Counted from the stretch's first letter, positions 40,912 to 51,032 are shown. The stretch is 64,000 nt of DNA from Beggiatoa leptomitoformis (GCF_001305575.3 NZ_CP012373.2:1922001-1986000), one strand, 5' to 3'. A program made the numbers and translations. The notes: a model not told the origin generated them from the sequence alone.

Positions 40912-41943
40912 TTATCCTACGGTAATTAAATACTGACTGGATGTAACCTGCTCTATTTGAATCTTAAGCCCTAAAAACTGCTGAATAATTTCGCAATGCG
41001 TCAATGTGTGTTGACTGGGGGCTACCGTTAAAAATTGCCCTTTGCCTGCAAATGCCAACGGTAATAACAATTGGTCAGCCAAATGCTCGCCTACAGGGAC
41101 ATCCGCCGCTTGATACGCTTGTAATGCCACAATGGCATGTTCTGCCACCGCTTCTGCCTTTAATCCCCGTTGCGCTACACCACTAAATAACTCGCTTACC
41201 TGCGCATAATGCAAAAATAACAATAAGATATTCCCAGTCCCATAACCCGATGCAACTGGCATAAATTTAAGGCAACTATCCGCCCAGCGTAATTTCTTTT
41301 TCACCTGTGCTAATTCACGCTCGGCAACATGTGCGGGAATGCCCGTAATCAACGCTTGCGCTTCTTGTTGTAATAATTCTCCCCGCTGTAATAATGTTAG
41401 TCCCTGCAATACCCTTGTTGGTTGAATATCTACGGTTATTTGTCCACCGCCTTTTGGATAAAACCCATAATTATCTAATGTTGCTGTCACCTGACAACCC
41501 ATTTTTTGTAATAACGGAAATAAAACCGTTGTTAAATATTCAAATGGCGGTGCGGCGGTGTTATGCGTGCCACCCGATAAAACCAAATGCGAAGGATGTT
41601 CTGCTAACAACAAAGGATACAAAACCGTTTGTAAAACCAATGTTGTACTACCCGCTGTCCCGATATTAAAACGATACCGCCCCCCTTGTGCCAAATTCGG
41701 TGTAAACCACAGTTCACCAGAGCCAATAACATCCCCCTCAACATGGGCATTACTGACCATTTTTGCAGCTCGCACAGCCGTTAAGTGTTGCGCCTGTAAA
41801 CCGGGATTTTTGCGTTTGGCGCGAATATGATGAATATGAAATGCTTGTTGCGTATAAATAGATAATGCCAGTGAAGACCGTAAAACTTGCCCACCGCCCT
41901 CACCTTGCGAACCATCAATAGATAAATAACGGGTTTGTAACAT
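40912..41943 (-). CDS. rtcA: RNA 3'-terminal phosphate cyclase
   Basis: Converts an RNA 3'-phosphate to a 2',3'-cyclic phosphate through an adenylated enzyme. About 343 residues from ATG 41943, close to the E. coli length. IDGSQGEGGGQVLRSSLALS lies at the N-terminus, with NIGTAGSTTLVLQT, YPKGGGQI and the nucleophilic-His segment GEHLADQLLLPLA. A GTG at 41979 and an ATG at 41973 are alternatives that add 10-12 residues. The usual partner rtcB and the regulator rtcR are not adjacent. Confidence 0.92.
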   Translation of the reverse strand: MLQTRYLSIDGSQGEGGGQVLRSSLALSIYTQQAFHIHHIRAKRKNPGLQAQHLTAVRAAKMVSNAHVEGDVIGSGELWFTPNLAQGGRYRFNIGTAGSTTLVLQTVLYPLLLAEHPSHLVLSGGTHNTAAPPFEYLTTVLFPLLQKMGCQVTATLDNYGFYPKGGGQITVDIQPTRVLQGLTLLQRGELLQQEAQALITGIPAHVAERELAQVKKKLRWADSCLKFMPVASGYGTGNILLLFLHYAQVSELFSGVAQRGLKAEAVAEHAIVALQAYQAADVPVGEHLADQLLLPLAFAGKGQFLTVAPSQHTLTHCEIIQQFLGLKIQIEQVTSSQYLITVG

Positions 41944-42079
41944 ATATTTTCTGCCAGTAGAGTGAGCAGTCATCGCCACTTATAATCTAATATGTAACAA
42001 TAGACTGTGTTGTCATCAGTGCCAATTTATTCACACTGATACAAATTTTAATTTCATTGTAGGCATAAGGATTGTTGTC

Positions 42080-42787
42080 ATGTTCAGATTTTTTATTTTG
42101 GTTTTACACCTTGGTTGCATTGCCCCTTTATGGGCTGATGATGCCTTTCCGCCCCCGTTTACTGCCCACTACACGGTTTATGCTAAAGGCGTTACCGTTG
42201 GGGAAGGTACACGGCGTTTATATCGCCAAGCTGATGGACGTTATGTCTTTGAAGCAAAAAGTAATACTGTGGGGGTTGCTGCCTTATTTCGGGATGATGT
42301 GATTGAAGAAAAGAGCATTTTTGACTTAATCAACAATAATGCGCGTCCGCTAGAATATATTTATAGCCAACAAGGCTCTAAAAAACAAAAGTTTATTCAT
42401 ATTATTTTTGACTGGGAAAAACACACCGCGCAAAATATTGCCCCTGAAAAACCTTGGGACATTCATATTGAAGATGGCGTAGTGGATATGATGTTGTATC
42501 AAATTATCCTGATGCAAGAATTGCAAGCAGGCAAACGAGATTTACAATACGCCATTGTGGACAAAGGAGAAGTTAAAACCTACATTCCCAAGTATTTGGG
42601 GGACGACATCATTGATACAGGCTTAGGCGAGTTAAATGCCCTTAAATATGAACGCCTATCAGAAAACGGCAAGCGTAAAACAACTATCTGGTCAGCCCCT
42701 AAACTTCACTACTTACCCGTGCGTGTAGAACATGAAGAACGGGGAGATACCTTTAGCCTTGTTTTAGAATCGGTAGAAGGTTTATAA
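42080..42787 (+). CDS. DUF3108 periplasmic protein
   Basis: 235 residues with a signal peptide (ends PLWA, near residue 19). It then has the DUF3108 pattern: FTAHYTVYAKGVTVGEGTRRL, DDVIEEKSIFD and LPVRVEHEERGDTFSLVLESV. The fold is a lipocalin-like beta barrel in this family, and no reaction is known. AAGGA lies eight bases before the ATG. The DUF58 gene follows after three bases, so they form an operon. Confidence 0.85.
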   Translation: MFRFFILVLHLGCIAPLWADDAFPPPFTAHYTVYAKGVTVGEGTRRLYRQADGRYVFEAKSNTVGVAALFRDDVIEEKSIFDLINNNARPLEYIYSQQGSKKQKFIHIIFDWEKHTAQNIAPEKPWDIHIEDGVVDMMLYQIILMQELQAGKRDLQYAIVDKGEVKTYIPKYLGDDIIDTGLGELNALKYERLSENGKRKTTIWSAPKLHYLPVRVEHEERGDTFSLVLESVEGL

Positions 42788-42790
42788 ACT

Positions 42791-44098
42791 GTGCGCCCCG
42801 CTCCTTTACTGCTTTGGTTACTGTTTGGTTGGTTATTGTTTGCGATATGCACCAGCATATTTCCGCGTTTGTTGATGCTATGGGCAATCATGGGCGGTAT
42901 GTTATTAATTATTGCCCTATATGACTTATTGCAACTCTGGATGCAGACTTTTCCACACGTGACCCGTAAAGCAGCGGGGTCATTGGCTTTGGGCGTTTGG
43001 TGTGATGTTGAGCTAACAATTTTTAGCCGATATAAAGCTGACCAACAAATTGAAATAATAGATGATTACCCGCCACAAGCTGATATTGAAAACTTGCCAC
43101 AAACGCTTTATTTACAAGCAAATACAGGGGTTGCCACTCAATATCAATTTTGCCCACAACAGCGTGGCAATTTACATTTTAACGGTGTACACCTACTGCT
43201 GCATTCTTCTCTGCATTTATGGAAACGTTATTATTATCAAGCTATTCCACAAGCCATTAAAGTTTACCCAAATTTTGCAGCGGTGACTAAATACGCTCTA
43301 TTTGCCATAGAAAATCGGTTAGGGCAATTAGGCATTCGTAAACGTCCCCGACGTGGTGAAGGCTTAGAATTTCATCAATTACGCGAATATCGAGCGGGTG
43401 ATTCTTTGCGTCAAATCAATTGGAATGCAACTTCACGCTTAAAAAAGCTTATTTCTAAAGAATATCAAGATGAACGCGACCAACAAATTATCTTTCTTAT
43501 TGATTGCGGACGGCGGATGGCGACACAAGATGGCGCATTATCTCATTTTGACCACACGTTAAATGCCGTTTTATTGTTATCTTACGTTGCCTTACGTCAG
43601 GGTGATGCACTGGGATTATTAACTTTTAGCGGGACAGAATCACGTTGGATTGCACCGCGTAAAGGCATGAATACCGTTAATTTAGTGCTTAATACGCTGT
43701 ACGATTTACAACCGACGCTGCGCACGAGCGACTACTTAAACGCGGTTGAACAATTGCTAAAACATCATCAAAAACGCGCTTTAATTATTCTTATTTCTAA
43801 TTTACGCGATGAAGATAATGAAGAATTAACTATTGCACTCAAACTATTACGTGCAAAACATTTGGTGCTACTGGCCAGTTTACGCGAAAAAATCTTAAAT
43901 GAAGTTTTAGATGCTCCCGTCATGCAGTTTAATGATGCCTTACGTTATGCCGCTATTCATGAATACTTAGGACATCGCTCGCAATCACAAGAAAATTTTA
44001 AAAATAAAGGGGTTATATTCGTAGATACTGAACCTGAACAATTAGCGATTCATATTGTTAATCGGTACTTAGATATTAAACGCGGTGGGATTTTATGA
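42791..44098 (+). CDS. DUF58 domain protein
   Basis: 435 residues. Two membrane helices occupy about residues 4-45 (LLLWLLFGWLLFAICTSIF...), followed by a cytoplasmic part with the DUF58 signature GLEFHQLREYRAGDSLRQINW and a von Willebrand-A-like region (QIIFLIDCGRRM, ALIILISNLRDEDNEE). Such proteins often work with a MoxR AAA ATPase, which is not adjacent here. The GTG start at 42791 is tightly coupled to the DUF3108 gene. Confidence 0.87.
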   Translation: MRPAPLLLWLLFGWLLFAICTSIFPRLLMLWAIMGGMLLIIALYDLLQLWMQTFPHVTRKAAGSLALGVWCDVELTIFSRYKADQQIEIIDDYPPQADIENLPQTLYLQANTGVATQYQFCPQQRGNLHFNGVHLLLHSSLHLWKRYYYQAIPQAIKVYPNFAAVTKYALFAIENRLGQLGIRKRPRRGEGLEFHQLREYRAGDSLRQINWNATSRLKKLISKEYQDERDQQIIFLIDCGRRMATQDGALSHFDHTLNAVLLLSYVALRQGDALGLLTFSGTESRWIAPRKGMNTVNLVLNTLYDLQPTLRTSDYLNAVEQLLKHHQKRALIILISNLRDEDNEELTIALKLLRAKHLVLLASLREKILNEVLDAPVMQFNDALRYAAIHEYLGHRSQSQENFKNKGVIFVDTEPEQLAIHIVNRYLDIKRGGIL

Positions 44099-44194
44099 GG
44101 TCTTGTGTTAAAAAACGCAATTAGCGTGCATCAGGTATATAAGTTGTGTGGTGTGTATCCAATGAGGGACAGCAGGGGATAAGACGATAGGCAT

Positions 44195-44232
44195 AAAAAA
44201 ACCTCAGTACTTTTTAAGTGCTGAGGTTTTTT
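44195..44232. terminator. Bidirectional terminator between DUF58 gene and CRISPR array
   Basis: CCTCAGTACTT (44202-44212) and AAGTGCTGAGG (44216-44226) form an 11-bp stem with one wobble, flanked by A and T runs on both sides. It can end both the DUF58 transcript and a minus-strand CRISPR transcript. Confidence 0.85.
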
Positions 44233-44233
44233 C

Positions 44234-44414
44234 ATTTCAATCGCCTGCATTGGCGAACCGGCTGTTAACGTACACTCGGTATATTCAGCGTCTGCTGGAG
44301 GGTTTCAATCGCCTGCATTGGCGAACCGGCTGTTAACAAACCATATGGGAGTTTGAACAACGGACTGGTTACACGCTTGTTTCAATCGCCTGCATTGGCG
44401 AACCGGCTGTTAAC
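44234..44414 (-). CRISPR. Small CRISPR array: three 36-bp repeats, two spacers
   Basis: Repeats lie at 44234-44269, 44302-44337 and 44379-44414. They are identical except the first base of the leftmost (A for G). On the plus strand each starts GTTTCAATCGCC and ends CGGCTGTTAAC. On the minus strand they end GATTGAAAC, the usual 3' end of many repeats, so transcription is probably leftward. TCGCC...GGCGA inside can form a hairpin. The spacers are 32 bases (44270-44301) and 41 bases (44338-44378). The changed repeat is at the leader-distal end, as expected. No cas genes are in the window. Confidence 0.92.
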
Positions 44415-44780
44415 CCCGACGCTGAAAATAATCTCATAATTTATCGTAGCTTGCAAGCCCTTTTTTGAACGTTTTTTTCCTCTAAAAAGTAGAACTCTTT
44501 TGCACGTTTTTTGCATAGATTTTTTATTCATAAAATCAATAAGTTATAACAATCTTTTTTTCAAAAATCATCGCTTTTTCGACACCTCGAAAAGTAGAAC
44601 TCTCTTCTTGATTTTAAAGGATTTCCTCTTATTTTATGGAAAACTGCTCAGTCGTGCTTAGTTCAAAACACACTTTAAAAATCGGTTTTTTCTTCTAATC
44701 GCGATTCCGTCAATAAAAGCGAACATCTGATTTTTCGCACCATAACGCACTAATATTATTACAAACAAAGCCATTTAGTC
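44415..44780 (-). promoter_or_regulatory. Probable CRISPR leader (AT-rich)
   Basis: This AT-rich, gene-free tract adjoins the intact end of the array. AAAAGTAGAACTCT occurs at 44485-44498 and again at 44590-44603, exactly 105 bases apart. A leader would hold the array promoter and sites for spacer acquisition. No promoter boxes were assigned. Confidence 0.5.
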
Positions 44781-44782
44781 AT

Positions 44783-44820
44783 ACGGATACCACCGCTTTA
44801 AACAATAGTATCCGTCTTTT
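44783..44820 (+). terminator. Hairpin downstream of purA
   Basis: ACGGATAC (44783-44790) and GTATCCGT (44808-44815) form a stem followed by CTTTTT on the plus strand. The T run suits plus-strand transcripts, not purA. The loop contains ACCGCTT, as in the hairpin after trpS. Confidence 0.55.
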
Positions 44821-44847
44821 TAACACGCATTCTACATAAATAATACT

Positions 44848-46155
<1,308 letters not shown>

Positions 46156-46340
46156 CTAAACTTTAGAAGTAGGTGAAATAAGTCTGCGAAGTTATTTATA
46201 TTGAATAAGTCGAGCGGTGGATAATTTATTATTTCTGTCTGAATCAAGATATTCAGAATTAACTTTGTTAAAAGTAGCCTGCTATTTGTCTTTATAATGC
46301 GGTTAATTTTGAACAGCCTGATTCAGACATTTTATTGTAT

Positions 46341-47513
46341 TTAATCAATATTACGAACTTGCCATTGTCCTGCTTGCCAACATAATTCGCGGTTACAACC
46401 CATTGCCAGCGCATCACCCTGTTGATTAGGTAAGGCTTGAATAACATTTTCCCCAACTTGACGAAGTTGTTGGATATGGGTTTGTAACGCAGCATCTAAT
46501 CCTGCTGGCGCAAAAATGGCGGTTTTTCTGATGGGTGGAATGGTGGTTAGTTCTGCCAGAATGCGTAAATCGGTACTGAAACCTGTGGCAGGACGGGCAT
46601 TGCCAAAGGCTTTACCAATATTGTCGTAACGCCCACCCAGTGCAATAGCTTGTCCATGTTCAGGCACATAAGCAGCAAATACTAACCCTGTGTAGTAGTT
46701 GTAACCTCTTAATTCCGCAAGGTCAAAATGCAAGGTAAAATTGCTTAAGTGCTTATTGAGCTGTTCTAGGCTATTTAATGCCTCTAGGACTTCAGCAGGT
46801 GCTGGGGCAAGGGCTTGACGCGCTTCTGCAAGAATACTGACATCACCATTAAGTTCAATTAAGGCAGTGAGTTGTTGTTGTAATAGGGGTGATACTTGCC
46901 ATATCGTTAATAAATCATGAATTTCTGTGCGCGATTTGCGTTGAATGGCGGCAAAAAGTTGGCTTTCTTGCTCACTGTTTAAGTGGGCTTGTTCGACTAA
47001 GGCGCGATAAATCCCCACATGTCCAACATCCACATGAAAGGCTTGTACACCCGTTGTTTTTAGGGTGGTCAGCAGGAGGGATAAAATTTCTGCATCGCTT
47101 TCTATCCCTGCATGTCCGTATAGTTCTACACCGACTTGTAGCAGGGAACGAGTACCTGTAAACCCTGTTGGACGGGTATGTAATACAGTGCCAAGATAGC
47201 AAAGACGACTCGGTATCTCACGTTTTAAGCGATGCGCATCAATCCGTGCGGCTTGTGGGGTCATGTCTGCTCGAATACCCATTAAACGCCCATTTAATTG
47301 GTCTATCAATTTAAAGGTTTGTAAATCGAGGTCATGACCTGCGCCAACGAGGAGGGAATCTAAATATTCAATCATGGGAGGAATGATAAGTTCATAACCC
47401 CATGTTGTATAAAGGTCTAAGAGTGTGCGGCGCAAGTGTTCCAGATGTGCCGCTTCTTCAGGCAGGGCATCGGTAATACCTGCGGGGAGTAACCAGCGAT
47501 CCTGATGATTCAT
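46341..47513 (-). CDS. hisZ: ATP phosphoribosyltransferase regulatory subunit HisZ
   Basis: A HisRS-like protein that lacks aminoacylation function and pairs with short-form HisG in histidine synthesis. 390 residues beginning DRWLLPAGITDALPEEA, with motif 2-like RADMTPQAARIDAH, RGYNYYTGLVFAAYVPEHG and LGGRYDNIGKAFG. The neighbouring yjeT and purA confirm HisZ over hisS. It abuts yjeT with a one-base overlap. Confidence 0.93.
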   Translation of the reverse strand: MNHQDRWLLPAGITDALPEEAAHLEHLRRTLLDLYTTWGYELIIPPMIEYLDSLLVGAGHDLDLQTFKLIDQLNGRLMGIRADMTPQAARIDAHRLKREIPSRLCYLGTVLHTRPTGFTGTRSLLQVGVELYGHAGIESDAEILSLLLTTLKTTGVQAFHVDVGHVGIYRALVEQAHLNSEQESQLFAAIQRKSRTEIHDLLTIWQVSPLLQQQLTALIELNGDVSILAEARQALAPAPAEVLEALNSLEQLNKHLSNFTLHFDLAELRGYNYYTGLVFAAYVPEHGQAIALGGRYDNIGKAFGNARPATGFSTDLRILAELTTIPPIRKTAIFAPAGLDAALQTHIQQLRQVGENVIQALPNQQGDALAMGCNRELCWQAGQWQVRNID

Positions 47514-47701
47514 TAATGGATAAGGTAAAGTAAGAGTAAACCGAATAACATGCTAACAAAACCCATCATACGCAGGGTTTTATCGTTCAATTCAGCCACC
47601 GCACGGAGCGTCTGGCGAAACCTTGACGGATTAAGAAAGGGTGTCATACCTTCAATAACCATCAGTAGGGCGAAGGCAATACCAAATTCAGTCCAGATCA
47701 T
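47513..47701 (-). CDS. yjeT: DUF2065 inner membrane protein YjeT
   Basis: A 62-residue protein with two hydrophobic helices (FGIAFALLMVIEGMTPFLNP and MMGFVSMLFGLLLLYLI) and the family segment NPSRFRQTLRAVAELND. It is usually encoded between hflC and hisZ or purA, as here. Function unknown. Confidence 0.88.
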   Translation of the reverse strand: MIWTEFGIAFALLMVIEGMTPFLNPSRFRQTLRAVAELNDKTLRMMGFVSMLFGLLLLYLIH

Positions 47702-47758
47702 GTAAGAAAAATAACCGCATTAAGATAACCGTGATGAAGTGCCATGAGTTGACATGAT

Positions 47759-47812
47759 AACGGATACTTGTGGCTGTATCGGTCGCTTAGTGACACAGCG
47801 TAAAGTATCCGT
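47759..47812. repeat. Intergenic stem-loop with ACGGATACTT arms
   Basis: AACGGATACTT and its complement AAGTATCCGT close a long hairpin between hflC and yjeT. The arm sequence matches the hairpin at 44783-44815. It may attenuate the operon. Confidence 0.5.
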
Positions 47813-47831
47813 CGTTTATCAATCAAGATTA

Positions 47832-48716
47832 TTATTCTTTCGGGGCTATAATAGGGTCTAAGCCTTTAAAGAATTTAAAAAAGTCTGAGTTTGGTTCAAT
47901 AACCAATACATCATCTTTTGAATTAAAAACTTCACGGTAAGCGTTTAAGCTACGGGTCAGCGTATAGAAATCAACATTGCGATTAAAGGCACGCGCATAA
48001 ATTTCAGTGGCTGTTGCGTCTCCTTCCCCACGAATTTGCTCAGCATCACGTTCAGCTTTAGAGATAATTTCCATATTTTCTCTGTCTGCCTCTGCACGAA
48101 TTCGAACGGCTGCGGCTTCCCCACGTGAACGCAATTCTTTTGCGACTTGTTCCCGTGCTGCATCCATCCGTTGATAAACAGATGTACTGACATCATCGGG
48201 CAAGTTGATTTGTTTAATCCGCACGTCAACAACTTCAATCCCGAATTCACTACCACGACGATTTGCCTCAGCCGTGATAATGTCCATGATTTTCGCTCTA
48301 TCACCCGAAACCACTTCTTGAATCGTGCGTTTACCAAATTCACTGCGTAAACCATCGGCAATAAATTCTGACAAGCGTCGTCCTGCATTGATTGGATTAC
48401 CACCTACGCTTTTTAAATAGGCTTCTGTATCCGTAATGCGCCATTTGATAAAGGAGTCAACAATCAGATTTTTTTGTTCTCCCGTTAAAAAATGTTGCGG
48501 ATTAGAATCAAACGATTGAATACGACCATCAAACTTACGAATCGTTTGGAAAAACGGGATTTTAAAATGCAGTCCCGGACTATAATCCGCCTTAACCACC
48601 CGTCCGAATTGGAGTTTTAAAGCCTTTTCCGTTTCTTGTACATAAAAAAGGGACATCATCATAATTAATAAAACAACAATACTGATAACCCCAAGAACCA
48701 TTTTATTTTGTAACAT
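47832..48716 (-). CDS. hflC: HflC, FtsH protease modulator
   Basis: SPFH (band 7) protein, 294 residues. A membrane anchor near residues 8-25 (GVISIVVLLIMMMSLFYV) is followed by VQETEKALKLQFGRVVKADY, then a long helix with DVRIKQINLPDDVSTSVYQRM and EGDATATEIYARAF. HflK and HflC form a periplasmic cage around FtsH and regulate membrane-protein turnover. The start overlaps the hflK stop by one base. Confidence 0.95.
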   Translation of the reverse strand: MLQNKMVLGVISIVVLLIMMMSLFYVQETEKALKLQFGRVVKADYSPGLHFKIPFFQTIRKFDGRIQSFDSNPQHFLTGEQKNLIVDSFIKWRITDTEAYLKSVGGNPINAGRRLSEFIADGLRSEFGKRTIQEVVSGDRAKIMDIITAEANRRGSEFGIEVVDVRIKQINLPDDVSTSVYQRMDAAREQVAKELRSRGEAAAVRIRAEADRENMEIISKAERDAEQIRGEGDATATEIYARAFNRNVDFYTLTRSLNAYREVFNSKDDVLVIEPNSDFFKFFKGLDPIIAPKE

Positions 48717-49918
48717 TAGGGGTTTCCTCTGGTAGTGGTGCGATTATCATCACGAGAGGGTCTCTCAATAGGCTGTAAAGTGGATGATTGCGGAAATACG
48801 GTAAAGGGTGGCAGTGCTGTCGCGCTAGGCACGGCAGGTTGTGTTGTGTCCGTTGGTACAGTCGTGACGGTACGACCTGCGAATAACTTATCTAACGGCA
48901 ACAACATAACGTTATTTCCACCTTTTACATCAACCATTACTTTTGTTGAGTTACTTAATACAGACTCTATGGTTTCTATATACAGACGTTTACGAGTAAT
49001 TTCAGGGGCTTTTTCATACTCAGTTAAGATGCTGAGAAAGCGTTGAGTTTGACCTTCTGCCCGTGCAATAACCACTGCTTTATAGGCTTGTGCTTCTTGC
49101 CGTAAAAGCTCGGATTGTCCTGTTGCACGCTGTAATACGCCATTTGCATAGGCTTGCGCACGGTTTTTGTCACGTTCTTCATCTTCTCGTGCTTTAATAA
49201 CATCAGCAAATGCGGCTTGTACGGCGGTAGGCGGTTGGGCATTTTGCATATTAACGCTAATGACAACCAAACCCGTTTTATAACGGTCGATAATCACTTG
49301 GATTAAGTCTTTAGTTTTCAGTGTCACTTTATCGCGTTCACTGGTTAAGACCTTTTCCATTTCGCTTGTGCCAACCACTTCACGCAAAGAACTTTCGGTA
49401 GCTTGTTGTAACGTACCGTCAGGGTCATTAACGTTGAATAGATAATCCCGTGCATTTGCAACACGGTATTGCACAACCAATTCAATATCAACAATATTTT
49501 CGTCCTGAGTCAACATTAAGGCACGGTGAGTGATAGCGCGAACTTGTTCAACATTGACTTTCTGAACGCTTTCAATCGGGTAAGGGAAGTGCCAATTTAA
49601 ACCTTGCGTTGTTGTATTGATATAGCGACCAAAACGAGTTTCTACCCCTTGTTCAGCAGGTTGCACAACGTACCAGCCAAACATACTCCAGAGAAAGAGT
49701 AATCCAACTGCAATCATTGCCAGCAATGACCAACTAAGACCTTTGCCCATATCCCCCATATTGCCCATGCCAGAACCACCCGAACCGCCACCAAACAAAC
49801 TATTCAGTTTGTCTTGTATTTTTTTCAGGATTTCATCCAGATCGGGAGGGCCTTGCTCGTTTTTACGATGTCCCCAAGGGTCTTTATTACCGTTATTACC
49901 CGGCTCGTTCCAAGCCAT
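48716..49918 (-). CDS. hflK: HflK, FtsH protease modulator
   Basis: SPFH protein of 400 residues. A Gly-rich N-terminal cytoplasmic part (FGGGSGGSGMGNMGDMGKG) precedes one membrane helix and the band-7 domain (WYVVQPAEQGVETRFGRYI, VVQYRVANARDYLF). A Thr/Pro-rich end follows. It is the partner of hflC, directly downstream. In relatives hflX precedes hflK directly; here about 1.1 kb of other genes separates them. Confidence 0.95.
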   Translation of the reverse strand: MAWNEPGNNGNKDPWGHRKNEQGPPDLDEILKKIQDKLNSLFGGGSGGSGMGNMGDMGKGLSWSLLAMIAVGLLFLWSMFGWYVVQPAEQGVETRFGRYINTTTQGLNWHFPYPIESVQKVNVEQVRAITHRALMLTQDENIVDIELVVQYRVANARDYLFNVNDPDGTLQQATESSLREVVGTSEMEKVLTSERDKVTLKTKDLIQVIIDRYKTGLVVISVNMQNAQPPTAVQAAFADVIKAREDEERDKNRAQAYANGVLQRATGQSELLRQEAQAYKAVVIARAEGQTQRFLSILTEYEKAPEITRKRLYIETIESVLSNSTKVMVDVKGGNNVMLLPLDKLFAGRTVTTVPTDTTQPAVPSATALPPFTVFPQSSTLQPIERPSRDDNRTTTRGNP

Positions 49919-50069
49919 GTATGCTACTCCGTATTTGTTTGAATTAAATCGTTAAGTAATCATCTCACAACTAGCGTTTTTGTAGCGCATCTGCTTTAAC
50001 AAAAACAATGCCGTGCCAGAATCTTGTTTAGCAATGTGCCATTACACACCCGTATTTATCATGCTTTTT

Positions 50070-50375
50070 TTAGTCCGCAAAATTGTACTCTGATTCTTTA
50101 ATAAAGCCTGATTCTGTAATAACTTTGCATCCGAAACGACCATAGGTTTTGGTTTCAACAACGTAGTTAATACCTGATTCTTTTAACTTAAACGAAGACA
50201 GCCCATGTGTTAAGGCAAACGCTTGCAGTTCTTTTGTGGTCATTCCCTGCTGAATTTCAGCACATACCGCACGTATCCTAGACTCTGCACTTGCGAAATT
50301 GTATGTGTAATATGAGATTCCACCCAGTATTGCGATGCCAAAAATTGTATTAATTGCTTTTCTAAACCGACCCAT
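50070..50375 (-). CDS. Conserved-type hypothetical membrane-anchored protein
   Basis: 101 residues with one N-terminal membrane helix (AINTIFGIAILGGISYYTY). A small soluble domain follows, with VCAEIQQGMTTKELQAFALTHGL and VETKTYGRFGCKVITESG. The layout faintly recalls SmpA/BamE-like small domains, but there is no lipobox. Two cysteines could pair in the periplasm. It lies between hflK and the toxin-antitoxin pair. Function unknown. Confidence 0.65.
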   Translation of the reverse strand: MGRFRKAINTIFGIAILGGISYYTYNFASAESRIRAVCAEIQQGMTTKELQAFALTHGLSSFKLKESGINYVVETKTYGRFGCKVITESGFIKESEYNFAD

Positions 50376-50488
50376 AATGGTTTCGTTTTACTGAACCTAC
50401 AGTCAAAACGTAGCTTGAACACAAGAAATACTGATGAAATCTGCACCGTGTAAGTAGCAAAACCATCAGCCGAAGCATCAAACCATAT

Positions 50489-50704
50489 CTAGCTTATTAG
50501 TTGAATTGAAATTTCTATGTCTTTTTTAAGAAGTGCATTAATCATTTCATTTAAAGAAAAAGATTGATCTTTAGCCCGTGCCCGTAATTTTTGAATAAAA
50601 AAGGCTTTTACCTCATTATCTAAATAAATGGGGATATCTAATTCTTCTAGTGGTCTATAAAACTTTCCTTGTTCAGCATTGCTGAAATCATATTTATCTT
50701 TCAT
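50489..50704 (-). CDS. brnA: BrnA-like antitoxin
   Basis: 71 residues beginning MKDKYDFSNAEQGKFYRPLE, then IPIYLDNEVKAFFIQKLRARA and the ribbon-helix-helix-like end SFSLNEMINALLKKDIEI. This is the antitoxin type that follows BrnT toxins, binding the toxin and repressing the operon. The ATG at 50704 overlaps the brnT stop (ATGA). A GTG three codons earlier is less likely. The gene appears intact. Confidence 0.8.
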   Translation of the reverse strand: MKDKYDFSNAEQGKFYRPLEELDIPIYLDNEVKAFFIQKLRARAKDQSFSLNEMINALLKKDIEISIQLIS

Positions 50705-50994
50705 TTTAGACACCTTTGCTGATAGGTTTGTTTTTCTTTTTTGGTCGCTTTGCGAGCACTGATGATGCGCACGACCTCTTCACCATTATTATTTTTAAAA
50801 GTATGGACGACAAGCAAAATAACATCATTAAGTGATTTGCCTAATAGTATCTACCTGTCCTCATGATCAGAATGTTCACTATCATATAAGGTTAATGCGA
50901 AGGGATCTGCAAAAACGTAAGCGGCTTGCTCAAACGAAATGCTATGTTTTTGTATGTTAATGGCTTCTTTTGTCGTATCCCATTCAAATTTCAT
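50701..50994 (-). pseudogene. brnT: BrnT-like toxin with an in-frame stop
   Basis: One frame gives a full-length BrnT ribonuclease toxin of about 97 residues: MKFEWDTTKEAINIQKHSI at the start, the expected EDR near residue 47, and RIISARKATKKEKQTYQQR at the end. Codon 48 is TAG (50851-50853), where family members have an aromatic residue (EDRW/Y-I). One base change would explain it. The rest of the frame is undamaged, so the mutation looks recent. It could also be a sequencing error. Truncated protein would lack the catalytic second half. Confidence 0.8.
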
Positions 50995-51032
50995 GCGTTA
51001 TGGAGTGCTTTCCACGATCAAAAATCGTTATT

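Noticed and set aside
42072-42302. 76-codon frame overlapping the DUF3108 start
   Set aside because: Out of frame with the signal-peptide-bearing gene that has the better ribosome site and family match.
44099-44194. Further CRISPR repeats left of the array
   Set aside because: No repeat-like sequence was found between the DUF58 stop and the terminator.
47702-47831. tRNA between hflC and yjeT
   Set aside because: The structure is a simple hairpin with ACGGATACTT arms; there are no T-loop or anticodon features.
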